This document shows, one piece after another, positions 1 through 8,495 of a stretch of DNA of 51,695 nucleotides. The DNA lies in assembly GCA_900317305.1 (NCBI GenBank), contig ONGG01000018.1:1-51695 (forward strand). Direction: 5' to 3'. The position numbers and the translations under genes are program-made. The notes beneath the pieces were generated by a model, which ran no database searches, was not told the DNA's origin, and was given only the letters and a program-made list of their open reading frames with translations. This DNA comes from an uncultured Prevotellaceae bacterium (GTDB lineage: Bacteria; Bacteroidota; Bacteroidia; Bacteroidales; Bacteroidaceae). How positions within the stretch are numbered: position 1 is the first letter of the stretch; every line of letters begins with the position of its first letter.

Positions 1-1
1 C

Positions 2-880
2 AAGGTGGTGGCCAACAGAGACCCGCGCCTCGCTGTCATGCTGAAAGTGCCAGGACAGGTCAACTGCTTCAAGAATGTCACCGACGTGGCCGGCACCCAC
101 TGGACAGAAAAGGAGCCGGTGCCCAATATCACCAACGCCAATGCCGAGGACGGATACATCACCGGCTATGCCATCCGCAAAGGCATGACCTTCGACCGCT
201 CTCTCACCGCCAATGGTGGAAGCTACAACGTGTGTGTCATCTTCCGTGCCACAGAGGCCTTGCTCAACTATATCGAGGCAGAGTATATGCTGACCAAGAA
301 TATCAACTCGGGCAAAATCATGGAATATTGGAGAAAGGTGCGTGAATGTGCAGGATTCACCGGCGACGGACTCGACCCACAGGTGACAATCGCTGCCACC
401 GACATGTCGAAAGAGGCACTCGACTGGGGTGCATACACCGCAGGGAAATTACTGACAGACCCCATCCTGTATAACATACGCCGTGAGCGTAGTTGCGAGT
501 TCCTTGCCGAGGGACTGAGAGACATGGACCTGAAGCGTTGGCGTTCGTATGAGCAGCTGATCACCAAACCCGTCTATGCCGAGGGCATACACCTTTGGGG
601 CACCACTATGGAGTCGTGGTATAACGACCTTGTTGCCGACGGCACCAGCAGCTCGAACGTCTCACAGCGCAGCATCAGCGAGTACCATTGCCCACATGTT
701 GTGAATATGACCAACAACAGTTATGCCAAAGGACTCACATGGCGCATGGCCTATTATCTCCAGCCACTGCCACTGAGACAGTTCTTGCTGACAGCACCCG
801 ACCACAGTTCTGTCTCTGCAAGCCCATTGTACCAGAATCCTTATTGGCCCACAGAGACCGACCAGCCAGCACAGCAATAA
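2..880 (+). CDS. SusD/RagB-family outer-membrane glycan-binding lipoprotein, C-terminal part
   Basis: The reading frame is already open at the window edge (AAG GTG GTG GCC...), so the GTG at base 5 is almost certainly internal and the N-terminus, including the lipobox, is missing. The visible ~292 residues carry the C-terminal pattern of SusD/RagB proteins: NRDPRLAV near the start, a helix with EALLNYIEAEYML, then IRRERSCEFLAEGLRDMDLKRWR, which is the conserved 'RR.RR.EL..EG.R..DL.RW' block, and a Trp/Tyr-rich end. SusD proteins sit on the cell surface and cap a TonB-dependent SusC transporter to capture glycans or peptides. The partner susC would normally lie upstream, outside the window. 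A strong hairpin follows, so the receptor downstream is probably a separate unit. Substrate cannot be read from this fragment. Confidence 0.9.
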   Translation, partial: KVVANRDPRLAVMLKVPGQVNCFKNVTDVAGTHWTEKEPVPNITNANAEDGYITGYAIRKGMTFDRSLTANGGSYNVCVIFRATEALLNYIEAEYMLTKNINSGKIMEYWRKVRECAGFTGDGLDPQVTIAATDMSKEALDWGAYTAGKLLTDPILYNIRRERSCEFLAEGLRDMDLKRWRSYEQLITKPVYAEGIHLWGTTMESWYNDLVADGTSSSNVSQRSISEYHCPHVVNMTNNSYAKGLTWRMAYYLQPLPLRQFLLTAPDHSSVSASPLYQNPYWPTETDQPAQQ

Positions 881-972
881 ACCGCTTGCTCAAACGACAC
901 AATAGCTGACTCAACTTTTGCAAGTTGAGAGAAGTTGAGCGAACGCGAGACTTCAATAGCTGATTTACGAAG

Positions 973-1004
973 AGACCTCCAATGTCACGCGACATTGGAG
1001 GTCT
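973..1004 (+). terminator. Rho-independent terminator after the susD-like gene
   Basis: A perfect 14-bp inverted repeat (AGACCTCCAATGTC / GACATTGGAGGTCT) with loop ACGC, followed by TTCTTG. It lies 92 bases after the stop codon of the susD-like gene. A second, shorter inverted repeat of CAACTT/AAGTTG type lies at about 911-930. Together they separate the susD-like transcript from the receptor gene. Confidence 0.8.
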
Positions 1005-1082
1005 TTCTTGACATTCATCAATTTGGAAAAGAAAGCATCAACTTTTTAACATATTTATAATCATTATATGCTGAATTTTAGT

Positions 1083-1090
1083 TAAATTTG
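1083..1090 (+). promoter_or_regulatory. Putative Bacteroidetes -7 promoter element for the TonB receptor
   Basis: TAAATTTG matches the Bacteroidetes -7 consensus TAnnTTTG and lies 62 bases before the receptor start codon in an AT-rich stretch. I see no clear -33 TTTG at the usual spacing, so this rests on the -7 box and position only. Confidence 0.45.
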
Positions 1091-1152
1091 CAAGCACAAA
1101 AGACCAAAAGGGCGTTTTTGCCCACATTTTTTAATTAATTTTTACAAACGTT

Positions 1153-4100
1153 ATGCAGAAAAGACTTTTCTTTCTGGCAACCCTCATGCTGGTGTTCGCC
1201 ACAAGCGTGATGGGTCAGATCACGACGTCGGCCTTGAGCGGTCGCGTGACCATGCAAGGAACCGACGAGACAGTCATTGGCGCCACGGTTCAGGCCGTGC
1301 ACGAGCCCTCGGGCACTCGTTATGCCGCTGTGACCAACATCGATGGTCTCTTTAACATCCAAGGTATGCGTACGGGCGGTCCATACTCCGTCTCCGTATC
1401 CTACATTGGTTACCAGACCAAGACCGTGAAGGGCGTGGTGCTCGTACTTGGTGAGACCTACAACCTGAACGTGGAGCTCTCTGAGGATGCCAATGAGCTT
1501 TCGGAAGTGGTGATATCGGGCCGTGCCTCGAAATTCGCCGCCGAGCGCACTGGTGCCTCGACCAACATCAGCAACACCCAGATTGTGAACCTGCCTACGG
1601 TGAACCGCAGCATTACCGATGTGACCCGTCTCTCACCCTATGGTGGAAATGGCATGAGTTTCGCTGGTGCCGACGGTCGTACCGCCAACTTCACCATCGA
1701 TGGTGCCAACTTCAACAACAACTTCGGTCTTTCCGACAAGTTGCCTGGTGGTGGCAATCCTGTCTCTCTCGACGCCATCGAGGAGTTGCAGGTGGTGATT
1801 TCGCCGTATGATGTGCGTCAGACCAACTTCATCGGTGGTGGCGTGAACGCCATTACCAAATCGGGTACGAACACCTTCAAGGGCTCGGCCTATATCTACC
1901 ACCGCAACGAGAACCTCCGCGGTGACGTGGTCGACGAGGTGACAATTCCCACAGCCCGTGAGAAAGACCGCCAGACCACCTATGGTCTGTCGTTGGGTGG
2001 CCCGATCATCAAGAACAAGCTTTTCTTCTTCGTCAATGGCGAGATGATCAAGACCCCGACCATCTCCTCACCATGGCGTGGTTCGGTGAATGGCGTGGCT
2101 GATGAGGCAAAGAGCATCTCACGCACCTCTCTTGCCGACCTGAAGACCATCTCCGACTTCGTGAAGAGCAGATACAACTACAATACCGGCAGTTGGACAA
2201 GCTTCCCCGCCGACGAGAGCAACTACAAACTGTTGGCCCGTTTGGACTGGAACATCACCGACAAGCATCACCTGGCCCTTCGCTACAACTACACGAAGAA
2301 CACCATCTGGAATGCTCCCAACGCCACTTCGATGGACGGTGGCACACGTATGTCAGGTGCCCGTATGTCGCAGTATTCGATGTCGTTTGCCAACTCGATG
2401 TATTCGATGGACAACATCGTTCACTCTTTCTCTGTCGACCTGAACAGCCGTCTGGCCGACAATCTCTCCAACCAGTTCCTCGCCACCTATTCAAAGCTCG
2501 ACGATATCCGCGGAACCGACTCCTCTGAGTTCCCCTTCATCGATATCCTCGATGGTGGCGACAACAACTACATGGCCCTTGGCTATGAGCTGTTCACCTG
2601 GAACAACGCCGTTCACAACACCATTTGGAACATCAAGGACGACGTGACCTACTACATGGGTAAGCACAAGATCATGGCCGGTCTCACCTTTGAGCACCAG
2701 ATGGCCGACAACCAGTATATGCGCAATGGTACGGGCTACTACCGTTACAACAGCATGGAAGACTTCATGTCGGGTGCCACACCCGAGGTGGTGTGTCTCA
2801 CCTACGGTTACGACGGCGAGTCGAAGCCTGCCGCCCGTGTGCAGTTCAACCGTGCCGGCATCTATGCCCAGGACGACTGGAGCGTCACCGACAAGCTGAA
2901 GCTCACCTACGGCCTCCGTATCGACGGATTGTTCTTCGACAACAGCGACCTGATGACCAACAAGGCCATCTACGACCTTGACTACAGTGGTCGCCACATC
3001 GACACCGGCAAATGGCCCGACAGCAGCATCACCCTCTCTCCGCGTCTCGGCTTCACCTACGACGTGTTTGGTGACAAGTCGCTGAAGATACGTGGTGGTA
3101 GTGGTCTTTTCTCTGGCCGTCTGCCTCTTGTGTTCTTCACCAATATGCCCACCAATGGCGGTCTGGTGCAGTATCAGGCCCAGCTCAACGCCAAGACCAA
3201 GGTTTGGGATGGCAAGAGCAATTCGGCCACCAAGGGCTTTGAGAACTACTCAGGTGCCTATACTACAGACGCCAGCGGCAACCGCTATATCGACATGAGC
3301 CAGTTTGCCGGCGGTCTGGTGACAGAGAACGGTGAGGCCTCCATCGCCGCCCTGCAGAACAAGCTGTTCTCGATGGGCTATCCCTCGCACGTGACTCCCG
3401 AGATGGGTACTGTGCCCTCCTCGATTTCCGCTGTTGACCCCAACTTCAAGATGCCACAGGTATGGAAGACCTCTATTGCCGTCGACTATCAGATTCCCGT
3501 CAACTTCCCGTTCACGGTGACTGTTGAGGGTATCTTCAACAAGAAGATCCACGACAACTGCATTTCCGACTGGGCCATTCCCTCTGTCGGTGGTTTCGCC
3601 CGCTTCAATGGTGTGGACAACCGTCCTATCTTCCCTGCAGGATTCCGCACAGGCACCAAGGCCTTCATTCTTGAGAACACCAGCAAGGGCTACGGATGGT
3701 CGGCCAACCTGACACTTACCGCCCAGCCGTTTGAGTGGCTCGACCTGATGGCCGCCTACACACACACCGTGTCGAAGGAGGTGACAGGTATGCCTGGTTC
3801 AGCCGCCGAGTCGGCCTTCACCTATGTTCCCACTGTGGAAGGTCCCAACAACATCAAGTTGCACAACTCACAATACGTGACTCCCAACCGTATCGTGGCC
3901 AACGCTACCCTTCACGACAAGAGCGGCAACCACTACAGCCTCATCTATGAGACCTGGCATGGTGGCTACAACTACTCTTACATGACGGTCAACGACATGA
4001 ATGGCGACGGCTACAACTACGACGCCCTCTATATCCCGACCGACGGCGAGGTGGCCAACAAGCAGTTCCGCTTCGTTTCCGACGACGATGCCCAGCGTTT

Positions 4101-4497
4101 CATGGCCTTCGTCCACAAGGACGACTACCTGAGCAGCCATCAGGGAGAGTATGCCGAGCCCTACAGCGTCTACAGCCCTTGGGTGCACCGCATCGACTTC
4201 GCCTACAAGCATGACTTCAAGGTGAATGTGGGCAAGACCAGCCACAAGCTGCAACTCTCGTTCGATATCAAGAACGTGCTCAACCTCTTCAACTCAAGCT
4301 GGGGCGTAGCCAAGTTCCTCAACACAGAAATTGGCACCGAGGCACGTATCCTGAAGTATGAAGGTGTGGATGCTGATGGCTATGCCACCTTCTCGACCCC
4401 ATCCTCCATCAACGGCAACACCAAGACTTGGGCACCCAACCACAACATCGGTCAGTGCTGGTATGCCTCTATCGGTATAAGATACATCTTCAATTAA
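1153..4497 (+). CDS. Oar-type TonB-dependent receptor with N-terminal carboxypeptidase-regulatory-like domain
   Basis: 1114 residues. A signal peptide (MQKRLFFLATLMLVFATSVMGQ) is followed by a carboxypeptidase-regulatory-like beta domain at about residues 28-115 (SGRVTMQGTDETVIGATV, GLFNIQGMRTGGPYSVSVSY). The plug domain runs to about residue 250 (VNRSITDVTRLSP, ANFTIDGANFNNNFG, IEELQVVISPYDVRQTNFIGGGVNAITKSGTN), the pattern typical of Oar-like receptors. The rest is a long aromatic-rich beta-barrel ending in GIRYIFN, with a near-terminal aromatic residue as in outer-membrane barrels. It should import a ligand across the outer membrane using TonB energy. The ligand is unknown. It is not a SusC pair with the upstream SusD-like gene, since a terminator lies between them and the plug is of Oar type. 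The lipoprotein 27 bases downstream is probably co-transcribed. Confidence 0.93.
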   Translation: MQKRLFFLATLMLVFATSVMGQITTSALSGRVTMQGTDETVIGATVQAVHEPSGTRYAAVTNIDGLFNIQGMRTGGPYSVSVSYIGYQTKTVKGVVLVLGETYNLNVELSEDANELSEVVISGRASKFAAERTGASTNISNTQIVNLPTVNRSITDVTRLSPYGGNGMSFAGADGRTANFTIDGANFNNNFGLSDKLPGGGNPVSLDAIEELQVVISPYDVRQTNFIGGGVNAITKSGTNTFKGSAYIYHRNENLRGDVVDEVTIPTAREKDRQTTYGLSLGGPIIKNKLFFFVNGEMIKTPTISSPWRGSVNGVADEAKSISRTSLADLKTISDFVKSRYNYNTGSWTSFPADESNYKLLARLDWNITDKHHLALRYNYTKNTIWNAPNATSMDGGTRMSGARMSQYSMSFANSMYSMDNIVHSFSVDLNSRLADNLSNQFLATYSKLDDIRGTDSSEFPFIDILDGGDNNYMALGYELFTWNNAVHNTIWNIKDDVTYYMGKHKIMAGLTFEHQMADNQYMRNGTGYYRYNSMEDFMSGATPEVVCLTYGYDGESKPAARVQFNRAGIYAQDDWSVTDKLKLTYGLRIDGLFFDNSDLMTNKAIYDLDYSGRHIDTGKWPDSSITLSPRLGFTYDVFGDKSLKIRGGSGLFSGRLPLVFFTNMPTNGGLVQYQAQLNAKTKVWDGKSNSATKGFENYSGAYTTDASGNRYIDMSQFAGGLVTENGEASIAALQNKLFSMGYPSHVTPEMGTVPSSISAVDPNFKMPQVWKTSIAVDYQIPVNFPFTVTVEGIFNKKIHDNCISDWAIPSVGGFARFNGVDNRPIFPAGFRTGTKAFILENTSKGYGWSANLTLTAQPFEWLDLMAAYTHTVSKEVTGMPGSAAESAFTYVPTVEGPNNIKLHNSQYVTPNRIVANATLHDKSGNHYSLIYETWHGGYNYSYMTVNDMNGDGYNYDALYIPTDGEVANKQFRFVSDDDAQRFMAFVHKDDYLSSHQGEYAEPYSVYSPWVHRIDFAYKHDFKVNVGKTSHKLQLSFDIKNVLNLFNSSWGVAKFLNTEIGTEARILKYEGVDADGYATFSTPSSINGNTKTWAPNHNIGQCWYASIGIRYIFN

Positions 4498-4524
4498 GCG
4501 TAAAGAACAAAGAATCAATCCATT

Positions 4525-6039
4525 ATGAAACTCAAATATTTCTTTCCGTTCTTCGTAGCAGTGATTGCTGCTATGTTTACAAGTTGCTCTGACGACAATG
4601 ACCCAACTTACTTCGACGAGATACGCGTGTCGCAATCGTATGTGAGCCTGAGCACCAGCGGTGGCTCCACATCCATCGACATCAAGGCCAACGGCGAATG
4701 GACGGTCTCGGAGATTCCCGAATGGCTTACCGTAACGCCCGCCTCTGGTTCGGGCAACGGAACCATTACCTTCTCGGCCGATGCCGGTGAGGGCCGCACT
4801 GCTGAGGTGCTGATCACATGCGCAGGCAAGACCCAGCACATCAATATCATCCAGGGCATTGCCACCGTCTCGAACGCCACCTGCGCTGAGGTGCTGGCTG
4901 GTCCCGACTCAAAGACCTACCGCGTGACCGGTACGGTGACCAAGATCGTGAACACCACCTATGGCAACTGGTACATGGACGATGGCACCGGCGTGTTGTA
5001 TATCTATGGCACGCTCGACGCCAAGGGTGGCACCAAGAACTTCCTCAGCTGGGGCCTCGAGGTAGGTGACCAGATTACTGTGGAGGGTCCGAAGACCACT
5101 TACAACGGCACCGTGGAACTTGTAGACGTGACCGTTGTGAAGATTGAGAAGTCGCTGATCAAGTGCGACTCCCTCACCGTGGCCGGCGTCAAGACCGACG
5201 AGCTGCCTCTTGAAGGTGGCGAGATTGTTGCCCACCTCACCTGCAAGGGTTCAGGCGTGGCCGTTGACATCCCCGCCGAGGCCCAGAGCTGGCTTGGCGT
5301 TGTCGCTTCCACAGTAGGCAATACACCCACCGTCACCTTCCGTGCCCTGCCCAATGCTGGCGGCGACCGCAGTGCCACCGTGCACTTCAACACCACCGAC
5401 GGCAAGAAGAACTACTCTGCCGAGGCCACCATCACCCAGAAGGGTGCTATCGTTGAGGTGACTGTAGAGGAATTCCTCGACGCTGAGAAAAGCACCAGCC
5501 AATACCGCATCACCGGTGTCATCACCGAGCTCTATACCAGCGACAAGCAGGGCAAGAGCTTCTACGTGCAGGACTACACGGGCAAAGTGCTCGTCTACCG
5601 TGCAGAAGGTTTCATTGAGGCTGGCGCCAAAGTGGGCGACATCGTGACCGTCGTAGGTCAGCGTGGAGCCTATAAAGACACGCCCCAGATGGTATCAGGA
5701 ACGTTTGAGAACCTGAAGTATGCCGTGACCGAGGTGAGCATCGCCGAGTTCCTGGCCAAGCCCGACTCGAAGGAAACCTACTACATGGTGACCGGTACCA
5801 TCGACGAAATCGCCAACACCACCTATGGCAACCTCTACATCACCGACGGCTCCAACCGCCTGTATGTATACGGCTGCTATCCCGGCTATGGCGCAACGGG
5901 TGACTTCCGCAAGGACTTCCTCTCCGCCGCTGGCATCGAGGTGGGCGACAAGCTGACGATGATTGGCTACAAAGACACCTACAAAGAGGTCATCGAACTC
6001 TGTGGAGGTATCTACTTCTCGCACGAGAAAGCCCAGTAA
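4525..6039 (+). CDS. Surface-type lipoprotein with BACON and repeated OB-fold-like domains
   Basis: 504 residues. The start MKLKYFFPFFVAVIAAMFTSC gives a lipobox with the lipidated Cys at about residue 21, followed by SDDND, a negatively charged run like the lipoprotein export signals of Bacteroidetes surface proteins. Residues ~36-112 form a BACON domain (VSLSTSGGSTSIDIKANGEWTV, PEWLTVTPASG). Three similar OB-fold-like units follow at about 117-208, 312-398 and 408-500; units 1 and 3 share YxVTGT...NTTYGN(W/L)Y and a GxEVGD..T..G.K.TY pattern. A second BACON-like domain lies near 215-308. The gene starts 27 bases after the TonB receptor and ends at a strong terminator, so the two likely form an operon and the lipoprotein may help bind the receptor's ligand. 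No catalytic motif is visible. Confidence 0.85.
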   Translation: MKLKYFFPFFVAVIAAMFTSCSDDNDPTYFDEIRVSQSYVSLSTSGGSTSIDIKANGEWTVSEIPEWLTVTPASGSGNGTITFSADAGEGRTAEVLITCAGKTQHINIIQGIATVSNATCAEVLAGPDSKTYRVTGTVTKIVNTTYGNWYMDDGTGVLYIYGTLDAKGGTKNFLSWGLEVGDQITVEGPKTTYNGTVELVDVTVVKIEKSLIKCDSLTVAGVKTDELPLEGGEIVAHLTCKGSGVAVDIPAEAQSWLGVVASTVGNTPTVTFRALPNAGGDRSATVHFNTTDGKKNYSAEATITQKGAIVEVTVEEFLDAEKSTSQYRITGVITELYTSDKQGKSFYVQDYTGKVLVYRAEGFIEAGAKVGDIVTVVGQRGAYKDTPQMVSGTFENLKYAVTEVSIAEFLAKPDSKETYYMVTGTIDEIANTTYGNLYITDGSNRLYVYGCYPGYGATGDFRKDFLSAAGIEVGDKLTMIGYKDTYKEVIELCGGIYFSHEKAQ

Positions 6040-6060
6040 TCAACGCTAATCAATAAAAAA

Positions 6061-6090
6061 CCATCCCCGGGAAGATTTTCCTGGGGATGG
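6061..6090. terminator. Strong terminator, possibly bidirectional, between convergent genes
   Basis: A 13-bp stem (CCATCCCCGGGAA / TTCCTGGGGATGG, one G-U pair) with loop GATT, preceded by AAAAAA and followed by CTTTTTTATT. It can terminate the plus-strand receptor/lipoprotein operon and, read on the other strand, the yicC-gmk-nadD operon. Confidence 0.9.
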
Positions 6091-6105
6091 CTTTTTTATT
6101 GGGAG

Positions 6106-6186
6106 ATGGGAATGATGGGCTCAATGGGCATAATGGGCTGGATGGGCTCAATGGGCTTGATGGGCACTATGGGTTTTGTGGGCTGG
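6106..6186. repeat. 9-bp tandem repeat (ATGGGCNNN), nine units
   Basis: Nine consecutive 9-base units fit ATGGG(C/A/T)NNN with little drift in the first six bases and varied last three bases. The array overlaps the last codons and stop codon of nadD (stop at 6167-6169 on the minus strand). On the minus strand the period corresponds to a Pro-Ile-X tripeptide in one frame, but the nadD frame stops within the array. Confidence 0.85.
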
Positions 6187-6784
6187 AGAGGTAATAGCCT
6201 TTTTGGGAGATGAGGGTGGCCACCGCAGATGGCACGAGATGATCGATGGGCAGGCCCTGGCTCACACGATTTCTCACCTCGGTGCTGCTCACCTCGTAGA
6301 GTTCGGTTTTAAGCAGCCTCACGTTACGGGGCAGCGTGGCGGCATCCACATCGCTCCCACTCCGGGGATAGACCACGATGTGGTGATGGGCCAAAATCTT
6401 GTCGTGCTCATACCACCGGTTGAACCCCACCCAGTTGTCGGCTCCGATAATGAGGGTGAACCGCCGGTCGGGATAGGCAGTGGTCAAGGCCTGCAGCGTG
6501 TTCCAGGTGTAGGAAGGCTTGGGTAGGGAGAACTCGAAGTCGCTCGCCACCAAACCCTTCTCGTCTTTCACGGCTGCCTGCAGCATCTCCAGTCTCAGGT
6601 CATCATCGAGCAGCACGCTATCCTTTTTCCACGGATTTTGTGGGGTGAGCAAGAGCCATACCTCGTCGAGCCGCGCAGCTTTCAGGATACGCGCCGCCAA
6701 AGCCACATGGCCATTGTGTACAGGATTGAACGTACCACCGAAGATGCCCGTGCGGATTTTCTTTTTCCGTTCGCCGACCGCCAT
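6167..6784 (-). CDS. nadD: Nicotinate-nucleotide adenylyltransferase
   Basis: About 205 residues from the ATG giving MAVGERKKKIRTGIFGG; an upstream extension in the same frame would overlap gmk and has no family character. It transfers AMP from ATP to nicotinate mononucleotide, making deamido-NAD in the NAD pathway. GGTFNPVHNGH is the nucleotidyltransferase HxGH motif and VSSTEVR is the second conserved motif (usual ISST.IR). The start lies 10 bases after the gmk stop, so it is the last gene of the yicC-gmk-nadD operon. The final codons (SSPQNP, stop) run into a 9-bp tandem repeat, so the extreme C-terminus may have been altered by repeat change. Confidence 0.95.
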   Translation of the reverse strand: MAVGERKKKIRTGIFGGTFNPVHNGHVALAARILKAARLDEVWLLLTPQNPWKKDSVLLDDDLRLEMLQAAVKDEKGLVASDFEFSLPKPSYTWNTLQALTTAYPDRRFTLIIGADNWVGFNRWYEHDKILAHHHIVVYPRSGSDVDAATLPRNVRLLKTELYEVSSTEVRNRVSQGLPIDHLVPSAVATLISQKGYYLSSPQNP

Positions 6785-6794
6785 GCCGCACTGA

Positions 6795-7397
6795 TTAAGC
6801 CTTAAGAAAAGACTTGATGATTTCCAAGGCCTCGGCCTCGGCCACCTCGAGCACATCGTTCACCACCACATGGTCGAACTGCGGTGCGAACGTCATCTCA
6901 TACTCGGCCTTGGCCAAACGGCTCTCTATCACCTCGGGGGTATCGGTGCCCCTGTTCACCAGGCGCTGGCGCAGCGCCTCTACCGAAGGAGGCTGGATGA
7001 AAAGGCTCAATGCCCTGTCGCCATAATACTTCTTGATGTTGCATCCACCCTTCACGTCGACATCGAACACCACATTCTGCCCTTTGTCGGCCTGCTGCTC
7101 CACCTGGGCTTTGAGCGTACCGTAGAAGCGGTCGGCATAGACCTCCTCATACTCCAGGAACTCGTCGCGGGCGATGCGCTCGCGGAATTCCTCGGGCGAC
7201 AAGAAGAAATACTCCACCCCATTCTGCTCGCTGCCCCTTGGCGGACGGCTGGTGCAACTCACCGAGAAATAGAGGTTGAGTTCGGGATGGTTGTCCATCA
7301 GCCATTTGATGATGGTACTCTTCCCCGACCCGCTGGGGGCAGAGACAATGATGAAAGCCCCTTTCCGGGCATTGCGTATGTTCTTTTTCTTATTCAT
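6795..7397 (-). CDS. gmk: Guanylate kinase
   Basis: 200 residues, normal family length. It phosphorylates GMP to GDP with ATP. The P-loop is SAPSGSGKST at about residues 19-28; the GMP-binding segment has SCTSRPPRGSEQNGVEYFF (usual S.TTR.PR.GE..G.DY.F) and EYEEVYADRFYGT. The order yicC-gmk-nadD on one strand with short gaps (62 and 10 bases) indicates an operon, an arrangement familiar in Bacteroidetes. Nothing unusual in the sequence. Confidence 0.97.
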   Translation of the reverse strand: MNKKKNIRNARKGAFIIVSAPSGSGKSTIIKWLMDNHPELNLYFSVSCTSRPPRGSEQNGVEYFFLSPEEFRERIARDEFLEYEEVYADRFYGTLKAQVEQQADKGQNVVFDVDVKGGCNIKKYYGDRALSLFIQPPSVEALRQRLVNRGTDTPEVIESRLAKAEYEMTFAPQFDHVVVNDVLEVAEAEALEIIKSFLKA

Positions 7398-7459
7398 TTG
7401 CTTGGCTCTGTTTCGTTTCCGGAATCCGAAGATAATGTAATGTTATAGTTCAGAACACC

Positions 7460-8335
7460 TTACAGCACATTGAGCACCTGCTCCTTGATTTGCTCGAGCT
7501 GGTCCTTCATCCTCACCACGATGTTCTGCATCTCGGCTTGGTTGCTCTTCGAGCCCGTGGTATTGATCTCGCGTCCCATCTCCTGGGCGATGAATCCCAG
7601 TTTCTTGCCCTGGCTCTGCTCCTCGGCCATCGTCTGGCGGAAATACTCCAAATGGTTGGCCAGACGCTGTTTCTCCTCGCTGATGTCGAGTTTCTCGATA
7701 TAGTAGATGAGTTCCTGCTCCATCCGGTTCTTGTCGTATTCCACCTCGGGGATGGCCGACAAGCCATCGATGATGCGCGCCCTGATTTTCTCGACCCTCG
7801 ACTTCTCATATGGTTCGATATCGGCCAACAGCTGGGCGATGGTATCGATGATGGCCTGGAATTTCCGCTCCAGGGCGGCACCCTCCTGCTTGCGGAACTC
7901 CACAAGTTGATTCAATGCCTCGTCGACTGCCGAACAAGCCACCTCCCACTCGTCATCGTCGAGCACCTCGACCTCGGTCTTGGTGGTCACGTCGGGCAAG
8001 CGGAGGAGAGTGTAGAACCAGTCGGCAGGCTCGGGAATGCCCGTCTTCTCGGCAATCTCCTTGATTTGCTTGTAATAATTCTCGACAAGCAGCGTATTGA
8101 TGGGAGTGGCGTCGGTGCCCGCCTCTTTCTCTATCCAAATGGAGAAATCGATTTTGCCCCTTACCAGCGCTTTGGCGATTTTTTGCCTGATTTCCATCTC
8201 CTTCTCCCTATAGAGCGGGGAGATACGCGTAGAGAGGTCAAGCGACTTGCTGTTGAGCGACTTCACCTCGACATGTATTTTCTTCTCCTTATAGGTCACG
8301 ACGGTTTTTCCGTAGCCGGTCATCGATTGTATCAT
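7460..8335 (-). CDS. yicC: YicC-family endoribonuclease-like protein
   Basis: 291 residues from the ATG giving MIQSMTGYGKTVVTYKEKKI; SMTG(Y/F)G at the N-terminus is the family hallmark, so the longer upstream frame, which begins in AT-rich promoter sequence, is rejected. The YicC N-terminal domain (VEVKSLNSKSLDLSTRISPLYREKEMEIR) and C-terminal domain (KLGFIAQEMGREINTTGSKSNQ) are both complete. In other bacteria YicC proteins act in RNA turnover; the exact substrate here is unknown. It is the first gene of the operon with gmk and nadD. Confidence 0.93.
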   Translation of the reverse strand: MIQSMTGYGKTVVTYKEKKIHVEVKSLNSKSLDLSTRISPLYREKEMEIRQKIAKALVRGKIDFSIWIEKEAGTDATPINTLLVENYYKQIKEIAEKTGIPEPADWFYTLLRLPDVTTKTEVEVLDDDEWEVACSAVDEALNQLVEFRKQEGAALERKFQAIIDTIAQLLADIEPYEKSRVEKIRARIIDGLSAIPEVEYDKNRMEQELIYYIEKLDISEEKQRLANHLEYFRQTMAEEQSQGKKLGFIAQEMGREINTTGSKSNQAEMQNIVVRMKDQLEQIKEQVLNVL

Positions 8336-8449
8336 CTTCAAAAAATTAATAATTGCAAAATAATTGCCATGCACAGCAAAGGAAACCTTAAAATCTGCCA
8401 AGTGCAATAGAAATTTATGCAAAAATACACATTTCTACGGAAAAATCAG

Positions 8450-8457
8450 TAATTTTG
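8450..8457 (+). promoter_or_regulatory. Putative -7 promoter element for the tsaB-murA-rseP operon
   Basis: TAATTTTG matches TAnnTTTG and lies 38 bases before the tsaB ATG in the AT-rich divergent region between yicC and tsaB. No clear -33 box at normal spacing. Confidence 0.5.
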
Positions 8458-8495
8458 CACTTTATTTATTAGGTAAGAAAGATAATTTCCACGAG

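Noticed and set aside
2-4497. SusC/SusD pair formed by the partial SusD gene and the TonB receptor
   Set aside because: The order is reversed, a strong terminator lies between them, and the receptor has an Oar-type rather than SusC-type plug.
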